Origin: Laccaria trichodermophora
Lineage: Eukaryota; Basidiomycota; Agaricomycetes; Agaricales; Hydnangiaceae
Assembly (NCBI GenBank): GCA_018417955.1
Contig: JACTVC010000003.1
Span: forward strand, 2,356,001-2,420,000
Direction: 5' to 3'
Length of the DNA stretch: 64,000 nucleotides
Both the position numbers and the translations under genes were made by a program. Shown here one piece after another: positions 41,781 to 54,403 of this stretch (position 1 is the first letter of the stretch; each line of letters opens with the position of its first letter). The notes under the pieces were generated by a model, which saw nothing but the letters and a program-made list of their open reading frames with translations, did no database searches and was not told the origin of the DNA.

Positions 41781-44260
41781 TCATCGACCAGCAATGATGC
41801 GTGCCGTGTCACTTTCCGAAACGCCATTGGCTTGCCCGCCACCAACAATTCCAGCAACTGTCTTCTGCATGTCTGTCCATTCAGACTCCCTCGGCAACGC
41901 CATGTCTCCGATGTCATAAATATACAAACGCCCATCACTACCTCCGAGGGCAGCCCGCCGACCATCTTTCTTATCCCATTGCAACTTGTTGATCGCCCTT
42001 CCAGAGCCAACTGTCGTTGATACTACAGGCACCTGCATGAGGCGATCAATGAACTTGAACCAGACGACACACAGATAAAGGAGTACCTCTGTGTCGGCGT
42101 TCAAATTCCACAAATCAAACTTCCCAGACCCATCGACAGTGGCAAACACCGCCGGGTGTGCAGGATGCCATTTCACATCGTACACATAGTCGTCAGCCTC
42201 ATCGAAAGAATAGATGGGCGCAACGTTATGGAGCGTCGTCGACGGCTTCGCGAGCGACTTGGCTCTCCAAAGCTTGACAGTCCAATCTACTGAGCTTGTC
42301 AGGAACAGGTCCGAGAAATCCACAGGCCCTATGAGCGGGTGAAAGTGCAGCCCCATGACAGGACCCGAGTGCCCTTTGTAGACGTCGTATTGGTTTAGGC
42401 CGGCTTTCGCTCCTGCGCGGTCATACCGATTCGCTTGGTAAACGTTTCCCTCTTCGGTACCGACCCAGAAGGTTGTCGTCTCGTTGTCGGGGAAGTCTAG
42501 AGTAGTGATGGCGACCTCTCCTGTCTTGTTGTGTCCAGCATGCACTAACTCGAGTGTTTCCTAAACGTAATCGATATCAGCATTAAACCATATGAAAAAG
42601 GGAGGAATAACATACCTGAGGTTGCGCAAGCATATCAACAAGCCAACTGCAAACGGTACCGTCTGTGCTACTGGTTATAAGATTGTGTGCGTTCTGTGTG
42701 CCGACCATTTGCATGGCATAAACAGGATGCGTATGGCCGGCAGCTGACAACGGCGTCTTGAGAACGGGAAGATGTTTAGATCGGGTATCCCAAAGAAGAA
42801 TTTGTCCTGAATAGGTACCACCAAACACGAGGTTTGAGTGGAAGGAAGAGAAAGTGACAGAGAGGACGTCCGACTATATGGCGAAGTTAGTACAGTGATT
42901 GAGAAGAATTTGATTGGAATGTGCACCTGAGAATGAAAGACGAATTCGGGTCTTTCCAGCATATGTAAATTCCACACAGCAACAATACCATCAGGCTCGT
43001 TGGGAGCCGCCGGATTCTTGTTATATGAAGCCACGCTGAGTTCAGGGTACTACGAAGATAACGTCAGTATTCATCAGGTCAACAAACCGTCTGAAGACTT
43101 GCTTTTGGTGACCAATCTACATCCGTTATTGAGCGATTCTTCCCATATCGTTCATCCCAGAATTCGCATACGCGTTTGACGCGTTTTCCTTCAGAATCAT
43201 CACTGTGTTGACTGAGCGACTGCGTCCCAAACACCAAGTGACCTGTTCTCACCCTTCTGATTCTGCTCCAATGCGATAGTCGCGAATATAGTCATAACCG
43301 TCATTAAGAGCTCTTTGAAGTATCTTTGAGGATTGTTCTACGAAATCCAGAAACTCAGGCGCTGCCAGGATGCTCGCGCGTTCTTCCTCGGAGAGCTCTG
43401 CATGTTGTACGTAAGCTCAAGGGTTATAGAAGGTTCAAGTGTTGAATGTGTACCTCGTATTTCCTGCTCAATTTCCTGCTCGAGCTTAACGCTTTCTTCC
43501 TCGAGTGCTTTGTCCCGAGCAATCCTATCAGCTTCGACGTCCCTTTCCCGATAGATTTGTTGGCGAAGTTGCTCCTCATAGTCATGTGGAACTTCTGTCT
43601 CGACGGCCATCGTCTGGACTTCCTTATTGTAGATCACACGTTCCTGCACGGGTAGCCTCATGTCAGCCAAACCAATAGAGCACCAGAACATTGGGAAAGA
43701 CCGTTTGTGGCAACTCAAACAACTCTTGCTCGATGTCAATGAGATCCGGATACATCCTCGGTGTCATAGTCCTGTAACGGTCACTGAATCATTGAAAAAA
43801 GGTAGGGTTGACTGCAACATACCTCTCAATGACATTCTCGGTCGCTGAGCTACTAGAACCTGGTACATTGGTTGTCCCCATACTACCACCTCGGTCAGAA
43901 TGCAAGTCACTCTGTCGACTCACTCGTCCAGATATTGACAACGCAGATGGACCTGGGAGACCGATAGGGCGTCCATGAGCTGGAGAACCAGGAATGGACG
44001 AGGAAGGGGTCAAGTCGCCACTATCCAGACCACCCCGACTTGAGGTTCCAACCAATAGGTTAACTAGATCCTCGACATCTCTCTTCGCTGGCGATGCTGC
44101 GACCTGGTGATGATGAATATGAGAACCAGATGTGCTGAGTTGTACTTACGTCGGATGTCCTCCGTTCCGTTTCCAACTTTTGTCGATCTGCCCTTGCTTT
44201 CCTGAGTTCTGCAAGTTTTGCCCGTTTAACCTCGATCTCAGCTCTGCGCCTATCAGACAT
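41781..44260 (-). CDS. Cytoplasmic dynein 1 intermediate chain (WD40)
   Basis: Scaffold subunit of the minus-end microtubule motor; it links heavy chain, light chains and dynactin. The N-terminus is the classic charged coiled coil ([20 protein letters not shown] and onward) that binds p150Glued or NudE. A Ser-rich linker follows. [13 protein letters not shown] resembles the light-chain (LC8/Tctex) binding motif. A second coiled coil ([19 protein letters not shown]) leads into the beta-propeller with repeats such as [93 protein letters not shown] and [20 protein letters not shown]. Several introns of 50-70 nt. Start at 44260 fits the family N-terminus. It is divergent from SEN2 with 132 bp between starts, probably a bidirectional promoter. 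Confidence 0.92.
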
Positions 44261-44392
44261 GATAAATTAGAGGGAGACGTGACGAAATGTTCTAGCCACT
44301 GTTCAGACGCGTTCAATGTATTTGCACGCGTTATAAACAGAGGGCTACGCTGTCTATGGTTTCCAAAAATAATAATCTTCAAGTTACTTTCA

Positions 44393-45805
44393 ATGTCGCT
44401 CATTACGCCTAGCTCGCGTCCCAAGGGACCTTTTAAAGGCGGCGCCCGCAGAAATGACAACAACAGAATATACGCAAATCCTCTTCCTCTCCTTTTCATC
44501 GAGCCACCCCGTTCGCGAGTCACCTCAATCTTAGGATTGCTCGGCCTCTCCCTAACCCACATCGAAAATCCTCATTGTGAAGGAGTCTTCGATCCCACCA
44601 CGCGCTCAGTATGGGTATCAAACATCGACCACTCTATGCTTCTTTGGAGACGAGGTTTTTTTGGCAAAGGAGATCTGTCGCGAAGCGAACCAAGCTGGCT
44701 CGCGCGACAGTTAAATAACAGGAAAATGAGTGGAAAACGTACGTATATACGTTCCCTTTTTCATACGCAATATTAACGACATCTTTTGTTTCAGAATTAA
44801 CTTCGGAAGAAATTACGGCTCGCCGAAGAGCAGAACGTAAACAGTTCAAACTTGATCGCGCTGCTGCAATCGCAGCCGTTCATGAAGAAGCTGAAGTGAT
44901 TTTCGAGACTGAGGGAAAGGTTATCAGACCCGCACTTTCTGGTCCTGCCATCCCTTCCGCTGCAACATGGAAACCTGCTCCGAGACCAGAAGAACCTCCA
45001 GCTACTCCTGTTATAGAGGACGAGGAACTAGAAGAAGAACCTATAGAAGACGTTGAACATCTTCAGCTCACACTCCAAGAAGCCTTCTTCCTCCTCTGGA
45101 ACCTCGACTGTCTAACAGTTCTTGACCCACAGTCTGTGCGTTCACCTCAATGAACCAGATTTATACTCGTCCTCACACGTCCGTCTTCATTAGATGACCC
45201 CAATGACACTCAAACAGATATGGATTGCATTCCAAGTAGCCCATCTTCCACCCCGACTTCCTTCGCAGCCAACGCAAAAACCCCAGCTACAATACGACAA
45301 CCCCTTCCTCATCAACTTCGTTGTTTACCACCATTACCGATCCCTCGGATGGGTAGTCAAAGGTGGGATCAAATTCTGCGTCGACTACCTCCTGTATAAG
45401 AGAGGACCAGTATTTCACCACGCCGAGTACGTTTCTGCTCTCACAATCCTCTTCCTTCGACTGACAATGCCTCCGTCAGATTCGCACTTGTCGTTATCCC
45501 AGTATATGAAGATCCAGAGGATCAGAAAGCGCCCATAACCAATCTTCAAAACGCTTCCCCGTTCGCCTGGTCATGGCTAAGCACCATTAATCGTGTTAAC
45601 TCACAAGTTCAAAAGGTGCCCCACACTTACTTTCTTGGAGAACACCGTTGACCTCTCTGTCTAGACCCTCATCCTCGTTTACGTCACAATCCCAGCCCGT
45701 TCAAGACTGCCAGAAAGCATTCTGGAGTCTCCTGCGTGTCTAGCACACTACTCTGTCAGAGAAGTCATTCTGCGGCGGTTCATCCCAGCACGTATGCGTG
45801 ATTGA
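44393..45805 (+). CDS. SEN2: tRNA-splicing endonuclease catalytic subunit Sen2, 398 aa
   Basis: Cleaves the 5' splice site of intron-containing pre-tRNAs in the Sen2-Sen34-Sen15-Sen54 complex. Five exons: 44393-44738, 44795-45135, 45194-45426, 45480-45615 and 45665-45805, totalling 399 codons. The N-terminal part is basic and variable; LQLTLQEAFFLLWNLDCLTV precedes the nuclease fold. The catalytic triad is visible: Tyr in KFCVDYLLYKRGP, His in VFHHAEF (created across the exon 3/4 junction) and Lys in VNSQVQKTLILVYV (last base of exon 4). The C-terminal REVILRRFIPARMRD is typical. All residues needed for catalysis are present. The start was chosen at MSLITPSSRP, 132 bp from the divergent dynein gene. 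Confidence 0.93.
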
Positions 45806-46214
45806 TCTTTAATGGCGACATTAGCACGTAGGCATGTTCTATTTGTATTATTGGTGCATATTTTTTCGGGCGGGCGAAAGCAATCCTGATTATTGTTTCT
45901 CATACAATTCACATAACATTGTACACTATCCTCTGCCACCACACCCCGTCCTGACCTGACTCCAGGTCAACCACCACCGGGGTAACGTCAAGCAGCTACA
46001 AATGGTAAGACCGGTCTTCCACAGCGAAGGTGAAATCCAAGGAACGCTATAGCTGTCTAGGTGGCCGCCTCGATTGCATGAGGTCCGTCGTCGTCGGAAG
46101 AGGAACGGGAATGGGAATCGGATAAAGCAAAAATAACGAAAGGAAACAGAAATAGATAGATGAGAACGCAACCACAGTAAAAAGTCATCCAGGGCCGTGA
46201 GTGGGGGAAAAGGA
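45806..46214. other. Intergenic, convergent 3' ends
   Basis: Lies between the stops of SEN2 (+) and the Thp3-like gene (-). No gene or strong repeat seen. Confidence 0.6.
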
Positions 46215-48044
46215 TCATATTGCGCCTTTAATCAGAACCTTGCGATACTTCTCCTCAAGGACCTGGGCAAGACGAGGCATTGCAGATTTGCAGTCGAGCG
46301 CCTTCTGTTCGTCCGGACTATGGGCGTTGGTAAAGAATGCGGCTGAGTGCTCTACGAGGAAAGTCCGTGCCAAATCCGCCGAATCAAAGGCTAACTCATT
46401 TTGGATGAAAGTGAGAGATATTGTTTTGTACCTGACAAAAAACAGTCAGATGAGAGAAAACCCCATTACAGCAAGAAACATACGCTTTTGTGATAATCAT
46501 CAGCGCCTTGACCCGCTCTCGGTCAATGAAATGATCCATAATGTACGCGCCCATGTTCGGCGATGTCAGGTACAGATCGAAAAGTGAATGATAGTTGCCC
46601 ATCGCCAACGCTCGCTGCACTCCCAGTGCATGCCGAACGGCCGGATCCGCTTTCTGTTTGGGTGTTAGCTGACCTACGAAAAGATTTAATTCTATAAACA
46701 ATACGTCAGATTGGCGGATGAACCGGATAAACTTCACGCACCACTCCGATTTCGGCCGTGCAGAAGCATCAGAATACGATAGGCCGTGAACTCCTCGACT
46801 TTGCCTGGTATTCCAAGGTCATAAAGCGTCCTCAGAGTGGCCTGGCACTGATTGTATTCCACCATATCACTCTATTGTTGAATAATTATTACCATCTCGC
46901 GCGCAAAAATAATATAAAAACCAGCTCACACTCTCCAACGCCATTCGAGCATGAATCTCATAAACTTGAACCGTAAACTCGTTCTTTATTCGTTGTACCT
47001 GCAGATAACGATAGTTGAAAATGGAAACCTGGTGACCCTTTGAAATACAGGAGGACAGCGACGCACTGTGAGATCCTGCCGAAGACTCTTGAACTGGTTA
47101 CAAATCCAGTTGTAGGGACATTTTTCCCGCCAACGTTTTTTGAGTTCTAACAGTGTTTTTTGAAGAACAGCATAAGGACGTATCGTCTCTGGTTTCGGTT
47201 CCTGATTGGTAGCATAGCATCAGGGATGTCACCTTTTTGATAGTAAACTTACACTTGTTAATCGTAGGTAATCTTTGAAAATCTCCTGCGAGGTGCCGAC
47301 AATGGTAAAGCGATCCCAATCCATGACGTTCTAGGGCCAACGTTAGACTATGCACGGAAATCCGCAAAAAGACACACCGGGTCCGCTCCTGGCTCTTCCA
47401 GGCTGCCGTAAGGTGATGCTGACCGCAAAGCCATAGAATGACCGTTATTAAATAAATGGGCATTTTGAGAATTTGCTCTTAAGGGCCCGTTGCTATTAAT
47501 CGAGCCTTTAGATCGTTCCAATTCATGTTCACGCTGAAAACGTTGTGCTCTGCGGTTCAACGCAGCTTGATCATTGAAATCGGTAGTTTGAGGGCCTGTG
47601 GAGTTGTTTTTAAGTGCAGCTTTTTTGGCCTTTTTATTCGTAGGAGCATTATCAAAGCTGCAAGGAGATCGCATGTCAATGCAGGGTCAACGAAGCAAGC
47701 CGGAGAGGACGTACGTCTTGCGTTTTAGGTGATTGAAACTTGGTACGGGTTTTGGAAGGAGACTGAAACGGACTTTAGTGCTGATGATGACTGGGCATGC
47801 AGGAAACTTGCGGGACCTTTGCAATTGAACCCCGGCCCAATCCGTCGTCCAGAGGGTGTGGGCAGCGAAAGCGTCAGCAATTACCTGTCTTAGTTCGGCT
47901 TGAGCTTCTATCCTGTTCGTGTCGGTCATTTGGCCCAGACATTTAGCGACCCATTCTCTGAGAGTCGCATAGTCAGCAGCATGACTCCTCCATGATGCGA
48001 CCTCCGACGTACTTGAGCTGAGGTGGCCACGATTCCGCAGACAT
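46215..48044 (-). CDS. SAC3/GANP-family protein, Thp3-like
   Basis: Members of the Thp3 branch, with Csn12, couple transcription elongation, splicing and mRNA export in the nucleus. Multi-exon; stop TGA at 46215-46217. The C-terminal SAC3/GANP (PCI-like winged helix) region is clear: VQRIKNEFTVQVYEIHARMA, EYNQCQATLRTLYDLGIPG, EFTAYRILMLLHGRNRSELN, ALGVQRALAMGNYHSLFDLY, MGAYIMDHFIDRERVKALMI. The middle is Lys-rich (NKKAKKAALK) with RRAQRFQREHELER, as in this branch. The N-terminal exon MSAESWPPQLKEWV matches the usual W-P-x-L-K-x-W/Y-V opening; I start at this ATG (48044). A longer Ser/Pro-rich N-terminus reached through further upstream exons is possible but could not be joined in frame. Confidence 0.85.
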
Positions 48045-48846
48045 TTCTGAAGTATTCCGTCGTGATGGTATGGATCAAGATTGAGATGTGTTGGGAGAAT
48101 ATGAAGACGATGAGGATGAGGGCCGTCGGGAAAACGATGTGGAGTAGGTGCTGTCGGACTTTGAAGTGACCTTTTGAGAACTCCGATCGTAATAACAACC
48201 AAGATAACAACTGGCCATGGCCAAGCCATGGCAGTAGACAATTGGTAGACAACAATTATTTAGATAAACGTTGGTCCAATCGTCGTGTAAAATTAAGATA
48301 GAGACAGAGACGCGTATGAACTCGATTCAGGCAGAATATTACTAGGGGGACCCAAGCTCACCAACTACACACGAGGCATAGCTTCAGCCGCGACAAAATG
48401 GGACGGAATCACATAGAGTAATTGCATGCAATTGTTTGACGGATCCTGGAGCTTTAAAGTCCTGTCCTGAGGTATGAAAAATTATCTCCGACAAATGAAT
48501 AGTCACAACAAACTCCCAACTCAAATAAGTACATGCAAGCGAGTGGAGGCTTGTTTCCCAATTGATGAAGGGGACTGGTCGCTTGCGGGAAAGGACAGTT
48601 CGCAAATGGTTGGAAACCCGTGGATAGGGGACCCGACATAAAGCTTCAAAGGGCCCATATCCAGGAGGGAAGAACTGATGACAAGGTGTGGCGGCATATT
48701 CGAACCGCACCCAAACGAAGATACAGCAAGGCATCTGTCAAGATAAAAAAATTCAACAAGATGTTAAAGGCATTCATCAAACACACGCCGAATTAGCAAG
48801 GAGTTATCATTATCCCCCGATCCGTTGCTATCTACAAGACTCTTTT
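48045..48846. other. Upstream region of the Thp3-like gene
   Basis: May hold an extra 5' exon of that gene between 48045 and 48245. The rest, up to the cytochrome c1 stop, shows no gene. Confidence 0.5.
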
Positions 48847-50180
48847 CTAGTGGGTTTTGTCGGCTGGCGGGTTGTAGACTAATAACGAACGTCGTCAGTA
48901 AACTCCGGTTATATCGAAACAAGAACTCACAGATCTTCCTGTTCTTGATGACGGTCCATTTGAAGCGTTTGACATACAGACTGAGAGCAAAGCACGCTGA
49001 GAGGATGATGACGGCTTTGATACCGTACTTTTTCCTTTCGTCGTGTTCGGGCTCGGCAGCCCAGCTGAGGAATGTCACGACGTCCTTTGCCATTTGAGAT
49101 GTTGTAGCGGGCGTTTCTGGAAAAGAGGGACTGTTAGTCATGTATCAACAAGCACAGAATGATATCAACCATCGTCATATTCCACCAGTCCGTCGAACAA
49201 GACACGAGCCATTGAAATGGCGCCACCAGGGAAGAATGGGTTGTAGTTCATGCCCTCACGGATTTCGACGCCTGCCGGGGCATCAATGTAACCAGTCAGG
49301 AGAGAGAAAACGTAGTCCTAGATATGTCCGACAGGATTAAGCATCAACCGACACGGAAAGAAGGGCGAAAACGAGACTCACAGCGCCGCCGTGACGAGCT
49401 TTCACGATCAAACTCAAGTCCGGAGGGAGAGCACCGGCATTTCCAGCCCTAGCAGCCTCCTCATTGGGATAAGGAGCTGGCATGTAATCCGCCAATTTAC
49501 CAGGTCGCTGGAACATCTCTCCTTCAGCATTGGGTCCGTCCGTGTACTCGACTTCTTCGGCCATCGCTCGCGTTTCGTCGGCGGTGTGAGAAACACCGAC
49601 AAGGTTGCGCCATGCAATGCGGTCCAAAGAATGGCACGCCGCGCAAACTTCGCGGTAGACCTGGTATCCTCTCCGGATGCTATGCAATGACTTGAGGGTT
49701 AATCGTTGTAACTGACACGGATAAATTCGGCGTCCTCACCTCGCATGATCGAATGTATCAAGGATACCCTTGTGTGACCATGGGTATGCAGCAGGGTGAA
49801 GTCCCTCGTCGCTCAAGTGGCTGGCGTGCACTTCGCCGACAAAGGGAAGAGTGCCATAAAGATGGGTGTACCATGCGATCGTCCCGACGGTAAATAGGGA
49901 GACAGACGCGAGCGCCGCGCGAGAGTTGACCGCTGTCTTTTTTTCTCAACTTTAGACACAGACTTCTCTTTGATGAATTGGAAAGATACCTCGAAAGCCG
50001 ACGAGGAGGCATTTGAAGAAGCAAATCGGACCTGTGACGACGAAATTCAATGCACGCTTGCTAACAAGATTTCAAGAGCCTTACAGAGGCAGAACGCGAA
50101 GTAGAAAGGATAGTCGAGGAGCGTGCAGCGCGCAAGTTGGCAGCATGCTTCAAGGCTCCTGCAGACAGCCTCGACAACAT
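48847..50180 (-). CDS. CYT1: Cytochrome c1, mitochondrial complex III, 332 aa
   Basis: Heme-bearing subunit of the bc1 complex; passes electrons from the Rieske protein to cytochrome c, anchored in the inner membrane facing the intermembrane space. Seven exons: 50180-50085, 50031-49990, 49936-49740, 49679-49382, 49317-49170, 49116-48931 and 48878-48847, totalling 333 codons. The N-terminus ([20 protein letters not shown]) is an arginine-rich mitochondrial presequence, with a hydrophobic sorting segment ([15 protein letters not shown]) downstream. The covalent heme site is [29 protein letters not shown] carries the axial Met region. The C-terminal anchor is [18 protein letters not shown] followed by KRFKW. 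The acceptor of the second intron is an unusual A7-G run, which keeps the frame and removes an apparent frameshift. Confidence 0.95.
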
Positions 50181-50555
50181 TTTCGTTGCAGGTTTTGGGA
50201 GGAAGGATTGGGCTATGTCACGCGTGACGAGACGGCGGAATGAATCGGAAAATGCCTTGGGCCAATCGAGGTCCAGTTATTATTCCGCTCCTCACGTGGA
50301 GGAGCATATCATATAAAATTGAATGAGACCGCAAAGTGCACTTGGACTGACTTGGGATGATTGGCAGATAGTTCATAAACATTGCGTGAAAGAAGACATT
50401 AATATTTTACTGACATCCAGCAATACGTTATTCAATCAGTGCAAGCGGATTTCATGAAGAGGGTGGCAAGGATCCAGAAAGGAAAATCCTAAGATACAAG
50501 TCCAGCGTCCAAGTCCTAGTGTCATACTGGTGCAACGTTGAGTGTCGTTGCTTCT
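50181..50555. other. Short intergenic region
   Basis: Promoter side of cytochrome c1 and 3' side of the CYSTM gene. Nothing specific seen. Confidence 0.6.
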
Positions 50556-51178
50556 TTAGAACAGACATTCACATAATTCTTTTTGAAAAAAATAATAATC
50601 AGCGGTTACAATGAGCCGAACAACCAAGCGCAAATTTCACGCACCTTCCGCGCAGCAACAGAGACACATTCCAGCAAGACAAGCCATGCAACCACCTTGC
50701 GCTATTCCACCACTCTTCTCGGGCGGTTGTTGACTGACAAACCAGCGTAACTTGTGGAGTTCTAAAACACAAAGAGACACACTCACACATAGACGGTCTG
50801 AGGTTGACCCTGGTATCCCGGCTGAGGATAACCTTGCGGCGGCGGGCCCCCTTGGTATGGAGCGTTATAACCTTGTTGGTAGGCTTGTTGGGGTTGCTAT
50901 ATCACCACAAGTTCAGATTATGGATGTAGCCTGAAAGTTTAGCACGCACCTGGGGATAGTAACCCCCTTGCTGAGGCGGGCCACCTAAATTATGACGCAT
51001 CAGCTCCGAAAAACCTTAAGACCAGACCAAGACCGCTGTGCAACATATTCCGATACGATTGGGGTATCCTGCAGCTCTCACGGATATCGACAGTGAAATG
51101 ATTTTGGTACTAACCTTGAGGCGGGTAGTAACCTCCCTGCTGAGGTTGTCCTCCATGATAGTAATCTTGGGCACTCAT
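50556..51178 (-). CDS. CYSTM-domain small tail-anchored protein, 106 aa
   Basis: Five short exons, 51178-51115, 50984-50950, 50896-50787, 50733-50645 and 50578-50556, totalling 107 codons. The first 75 residues are a Gly/Gln/Pro/Tyr-rich low-complexity region built from QQGGYYPPQ-like repeats. The end is the cysteine-rich transmembrane module (GCMACLAGMCLCCCAEELCE then CLF). CYSTM proteins are small stress-associated membrane proteins found across eukaryotes, thought to act in stress tolerance or redox and metal responses at the plasma membrane. Length and architecture fit the family. Three of the five exons are shorter than 90 nt. Confidence 0.9.
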
Positions 51179-51773
51179 GTTCGTTGCGCGTGTGTTGAAG
51201 CCGGGAGGGATGGAGGAGAATCAGAAAGGTGACCCAGCGGTTCCTAAAGAAGTGCCACTCTTATTTGTGCAAGTTATCTTGACCGCAGTGGGCTTAGCCT
51301 TGCGCATGCATGGCCCACACACAGCGTTCGAAATTCGACTCAAAGATAGACAGATCACAACGTGGACAAAAACATGTGTACGAATGTCAGAAATAACTTC
51401 GAGGCTGTGATGTTTTGCCTTGACGTCGTAGCAACCAGTTCGCAAGTAATACCTTACACTGGATGCTGTGCAGCAATCACAACGTTAGCTACGCACATTG
51501 CAATTTCCGAGAAAAGCTGTCCAGACATGTTCGGAACGGATTTAGGGAAGCTCGGTCGACGGGAATGCTCCCTAATTGAACCACATGGCCTTTAGGTGGT
51601 CATGCATTCCGAAGACATCCGTACTTGTACATTTTTTTTGGAAATCTGCATGAGTGTGTCAACATTAGAAAAGTGAAAAAGTGGGGAAGAAAGAAAAGTA
51701 TCTAGTATGTGAAATAAAAAAACGTTGAAATACTTGATGCCCATGAATAAGTCCAAATTGTGAATCGTCACAA
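51179..51773. other. Intergenic
   Basis: Between the velvet gene 3' end and the CYSTM start. Short frames on both strands without domains; no gene called. Confidence 0.55.
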
Positions 51774-53037
51774 TCAGTTGTAAGAGACGTATGTGAACAT
51801 CCTTGCACCTTGTCGAACGAAAGATTGCGTCAACCGCGTGGTAGCTTCATACATTCAGCTTTGAAACCCCCAAAGTGAAAAAGAAGTGACACACGAGCTG
51901 CTGTATATTGGTCAAGAGCAAGGACGTCAAACGTTCTTGTGCGCGCTTCGGCGAGGTGAGTGCCGTGTTGAGCCAAGTTGATATTACCAGTCAAATCAGC
52001 CCTAGACAACGCGTCAGTCAGGCGGCGGATTTTCGACAACCCAACACTCTTACATTGACAATCTTGACAACGTGATACCTAGCTGATATTGACCACGCCA
52101 ACGCACGCTAACATCTGGGAAGAGGAAGAAAAGTCCCATGTTGCCCTGCAAGTCTTCAAGCTGATCGACCGAAGACACCAGATTACCGTACAAGATGGGT
52201 GGTGTATGGCCTCGTCCAATGGAGGAACCCATGTCCAGTGACCTGGACCCGTCACCCGAATATAACGATAGGTGTGCGACGAGGAAGGGAAGCTCCGCTT
52301 CTCTGGAAACAGGCCTGCTTCAGATCAATTGTGTTGGACACAAGTGGTTGCAAAAACATACGGAACGACGGAGTTGCCAGAAGGGTCTCTGATAATTAGC
52401 TGCGCAATCATTGGCGGTGTTAGCGGGAGACGGGATAGGTTTGCCAGTCCAAACTCGGCTGTTCGTATTGGATGCTGGACAACTCGGAGATCATATGTTC
52501 TATCCTGAAATTAGTACAGGCGGTATACGTAAATCAGACGGAAATACCTAGTATGCGGGTCTGCTAAGAGGGAAGAAACTTGTATTCGAGGTTGACGCCG
52601 AACAAATGGGCTGGCCGTCGGAAGAGTCAGGTCAGAAAAGGATGCATGGCTTGTAGCAGGGCTTTGGCTGTTGTTGGAGCCTACAGAGGAAAAGATAACT
52701 GAACTGAACGAAGATTGCGGGGACGAATGTCCGCTACTGGGTGAAGACGGGGTTGTAGTGTAGGTGTCGTGATCATGTGATGAAATGTAATTTATGAGCG
52801 GGGTTTGTATGACTTGTGAAGGAAGAATTTGAGCAAAGGGCGCGGGCGGCACATGTCGACGTCGAAAAGATTTTTTAGGATTGAGAAAAAAGGCCTGTCA
52901 AGGATGAGCATTGGTTCAGACCACCGAATGGAGCTAACTACCGACCATAGGCTTGCAGCCACACCCGTGGATGCATTTTTGCCTCCGCTTCCAACTGTTC
53001 CTAATGGGATATCGCGACAAGGCCTTGTGCCGCGCAT
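51774..53037 (-). CDS. Velvet-domain transcription regulator (VosA/VelB-like), 339 aa
   Basis: Velvet proteins are fungal DNA-binding regulators, with a fold like NF-kappaB, that coordinate sexual development, spore maturation and secondary metabolism. Six exons: 53037-52942, 52894-52548, 52499-52362, 52314-52054, 52001-51895 and 51844-51774, totalling 340 codons. The first ~145 residues are Ser/Thr/Pro-rich with a basic patch (KKSFRRRHV). The velvet domain follows: TYDLRVVQHPIRTAEFG, LPLTPPMIAQLIIRD, ELPFLVAHLSLYSGDGSRSL, LYGNLVSSVDQLEDLQGNMG, LFFLFPDVSVRWRGQYQLGI, EARTRTFDVLALDQY, and the C-terminal LTQSFVRQGARM. The usual QQPxRAR core is diverged to QHPIRTA. The subfamily is uncertain; VosA- or VelC-like is more likely than VeA because the protein is short and ends right after the domain. 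Confidence 0.85.
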
Positions 53038-53454
53038 TCAGTATGCCGTGATCACATTGCGGCGTGGAGGGTTTTCTCCTAGTAGCCAGAACTGTATGCC
53101 GAATGTCAATAAACTGAATCATCAAGATTTTGAACTTCGATGTCGCGTTCGGTTGAGCGACCAAGAAAGCTTTGACAGGAGAACATTTATAAGATTTCTG
53201 CAAAGGCGGTGACTATATCAAACCCGACTAGGAAACGAGGTAGAATTTTGATCATCTAGAGTTCTGGAATTGTGTCAACTTACTTGCCCCATATCAGAAG
53301 GGTTAATCTGGGCCAGAATACCGGGAACCAAGTCTCAATCTTGATGGAGGGTAAGGAGGCAGATTTCGTCCCTCGGAAATTGCTCACAGATTTGCCAAGA
53401 CGGATCCGGAGTAGAGGGGCAATTAAGGTTGTAGATACATGTAGTGTGATCAGA
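53038..53454. other. Intergenic
   Basis: Upstream of the velvet gene and downstream of TIM23, both on the minus strand. No gene seen. Confidence 0.6.
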
Positions 53455-54403
53455 TCAAACGCTCTTCTTCACATAGCTCCAGATGCCTGCCATGCCTGAG
53501 ATGACGGTAGCGGCGGCAATGGCAGGTTTTACGCCAGCTGACAAAAAACCATATGAGGATGGCGCAGAGGAATTGAATCAGAAGCGTTTAAACGTACCCG
53601 TCGATTTGTATAGAGCACCTGTCAGTGCCCCGGCTGTCATACTTCCCAGCATGTCGTGTTTTCCTCGAAAGGCATCTATGGAGGAATTAACCCCATTGTA
53701 AACCAGGGCTATACAGCGGTGAGTTAGGCGGATCATGGAGAAAATATGATTCAGAATTATGACGCGAACGAACCTAATACGCCAGCCGAGTTACCGATGA
53801 AAGTTCCCCTTCGCGTGACAGAGTTCAAGATACTGTTCAACCGCAGCCTTGAATTTGATACGGCAAGTGGCCTTGAAGCGCCTTCCCGTACGCCCCATGC
53901 GCCGCCAAGGGCCAAACCTAGAAAACGCAGGGTGAACATGTGACAAATTAGAACAATAAGAGGACTAAAGATGGGTCGTCCGAGATGTTCAAGATAAGGT
54001 GAGAGAGGGTCAGGGAGAAATCGAGGCCCGAAGCAAACACACCGAAGCTCGAAAAGAGTAATTTGAAAGAGATCTCGTACGCACCACTGAGATACATGGT
54101 ACCGGTCCCATAACATAAATCATCACTCCACCCCCTGGATGGCACTGCCGTACTTGACCCCGGAAGGTCACTAGTCTTGTCATCATCAAGAAGGAGGTAG
54201 TCTAATTTGTCCCCCAAATCGGCGAGTGGGTGCAATTTTGCCGGGTCATAAGCAGCCATGAGCAAGTCCGATGCTGTGACAGCATTTCCTGGTGCTGGCG
54301 CGATTCCTTCTGTCCGCGAAAAGTTGGCAGAGCGAAGGAAGTCGGAGGTTGTCTGTGAGGAGGAGGCCTCTGATTGTGTGCCAGCTGTATTTGACGACGA
54401 CAT
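53455..54403 (-). CDS. TIM23: Mitochondrial import inner membrane translocase subunit Tim23
   Basis: Channel-forming core of the presequence translocase in the inner mitochondrial membrane. The N-terminus faces the intermembrane space and is Ser/Thr-rich (MSSSNTAGTQSEASS), followed by LHPLADLGDKLDYLLLDD, the Tim50/presequence-binding part. The Tim17/22/23 domain follows with SRGWSDDLCYGTGTMYLSG, AFGGAWGVREGASRPLAVSN, RRGTFIGNSAGVLALVYNG, a dibasic-type RGKHDMLGSMTAGALTGALY, and the last span AGVKPAIAAATVISGMAGIW. Glycine-rich membrane segments and matrix loops are all present. Several short introns. The start is 151 bp from the divergent mitochondrial TPR gene, suggesting a shared promoter. 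Confidence 0.94.

Noticed and set aside
49921..50031. Apparent frameshift at an A7 run in cytochrome c1
   Set aside because: A 53 nt intron (49937-49989) ending AAAAAAAG restores the frame and gives an exon sum of 999 nt with the expected length, so no error or pseudogene is needed.
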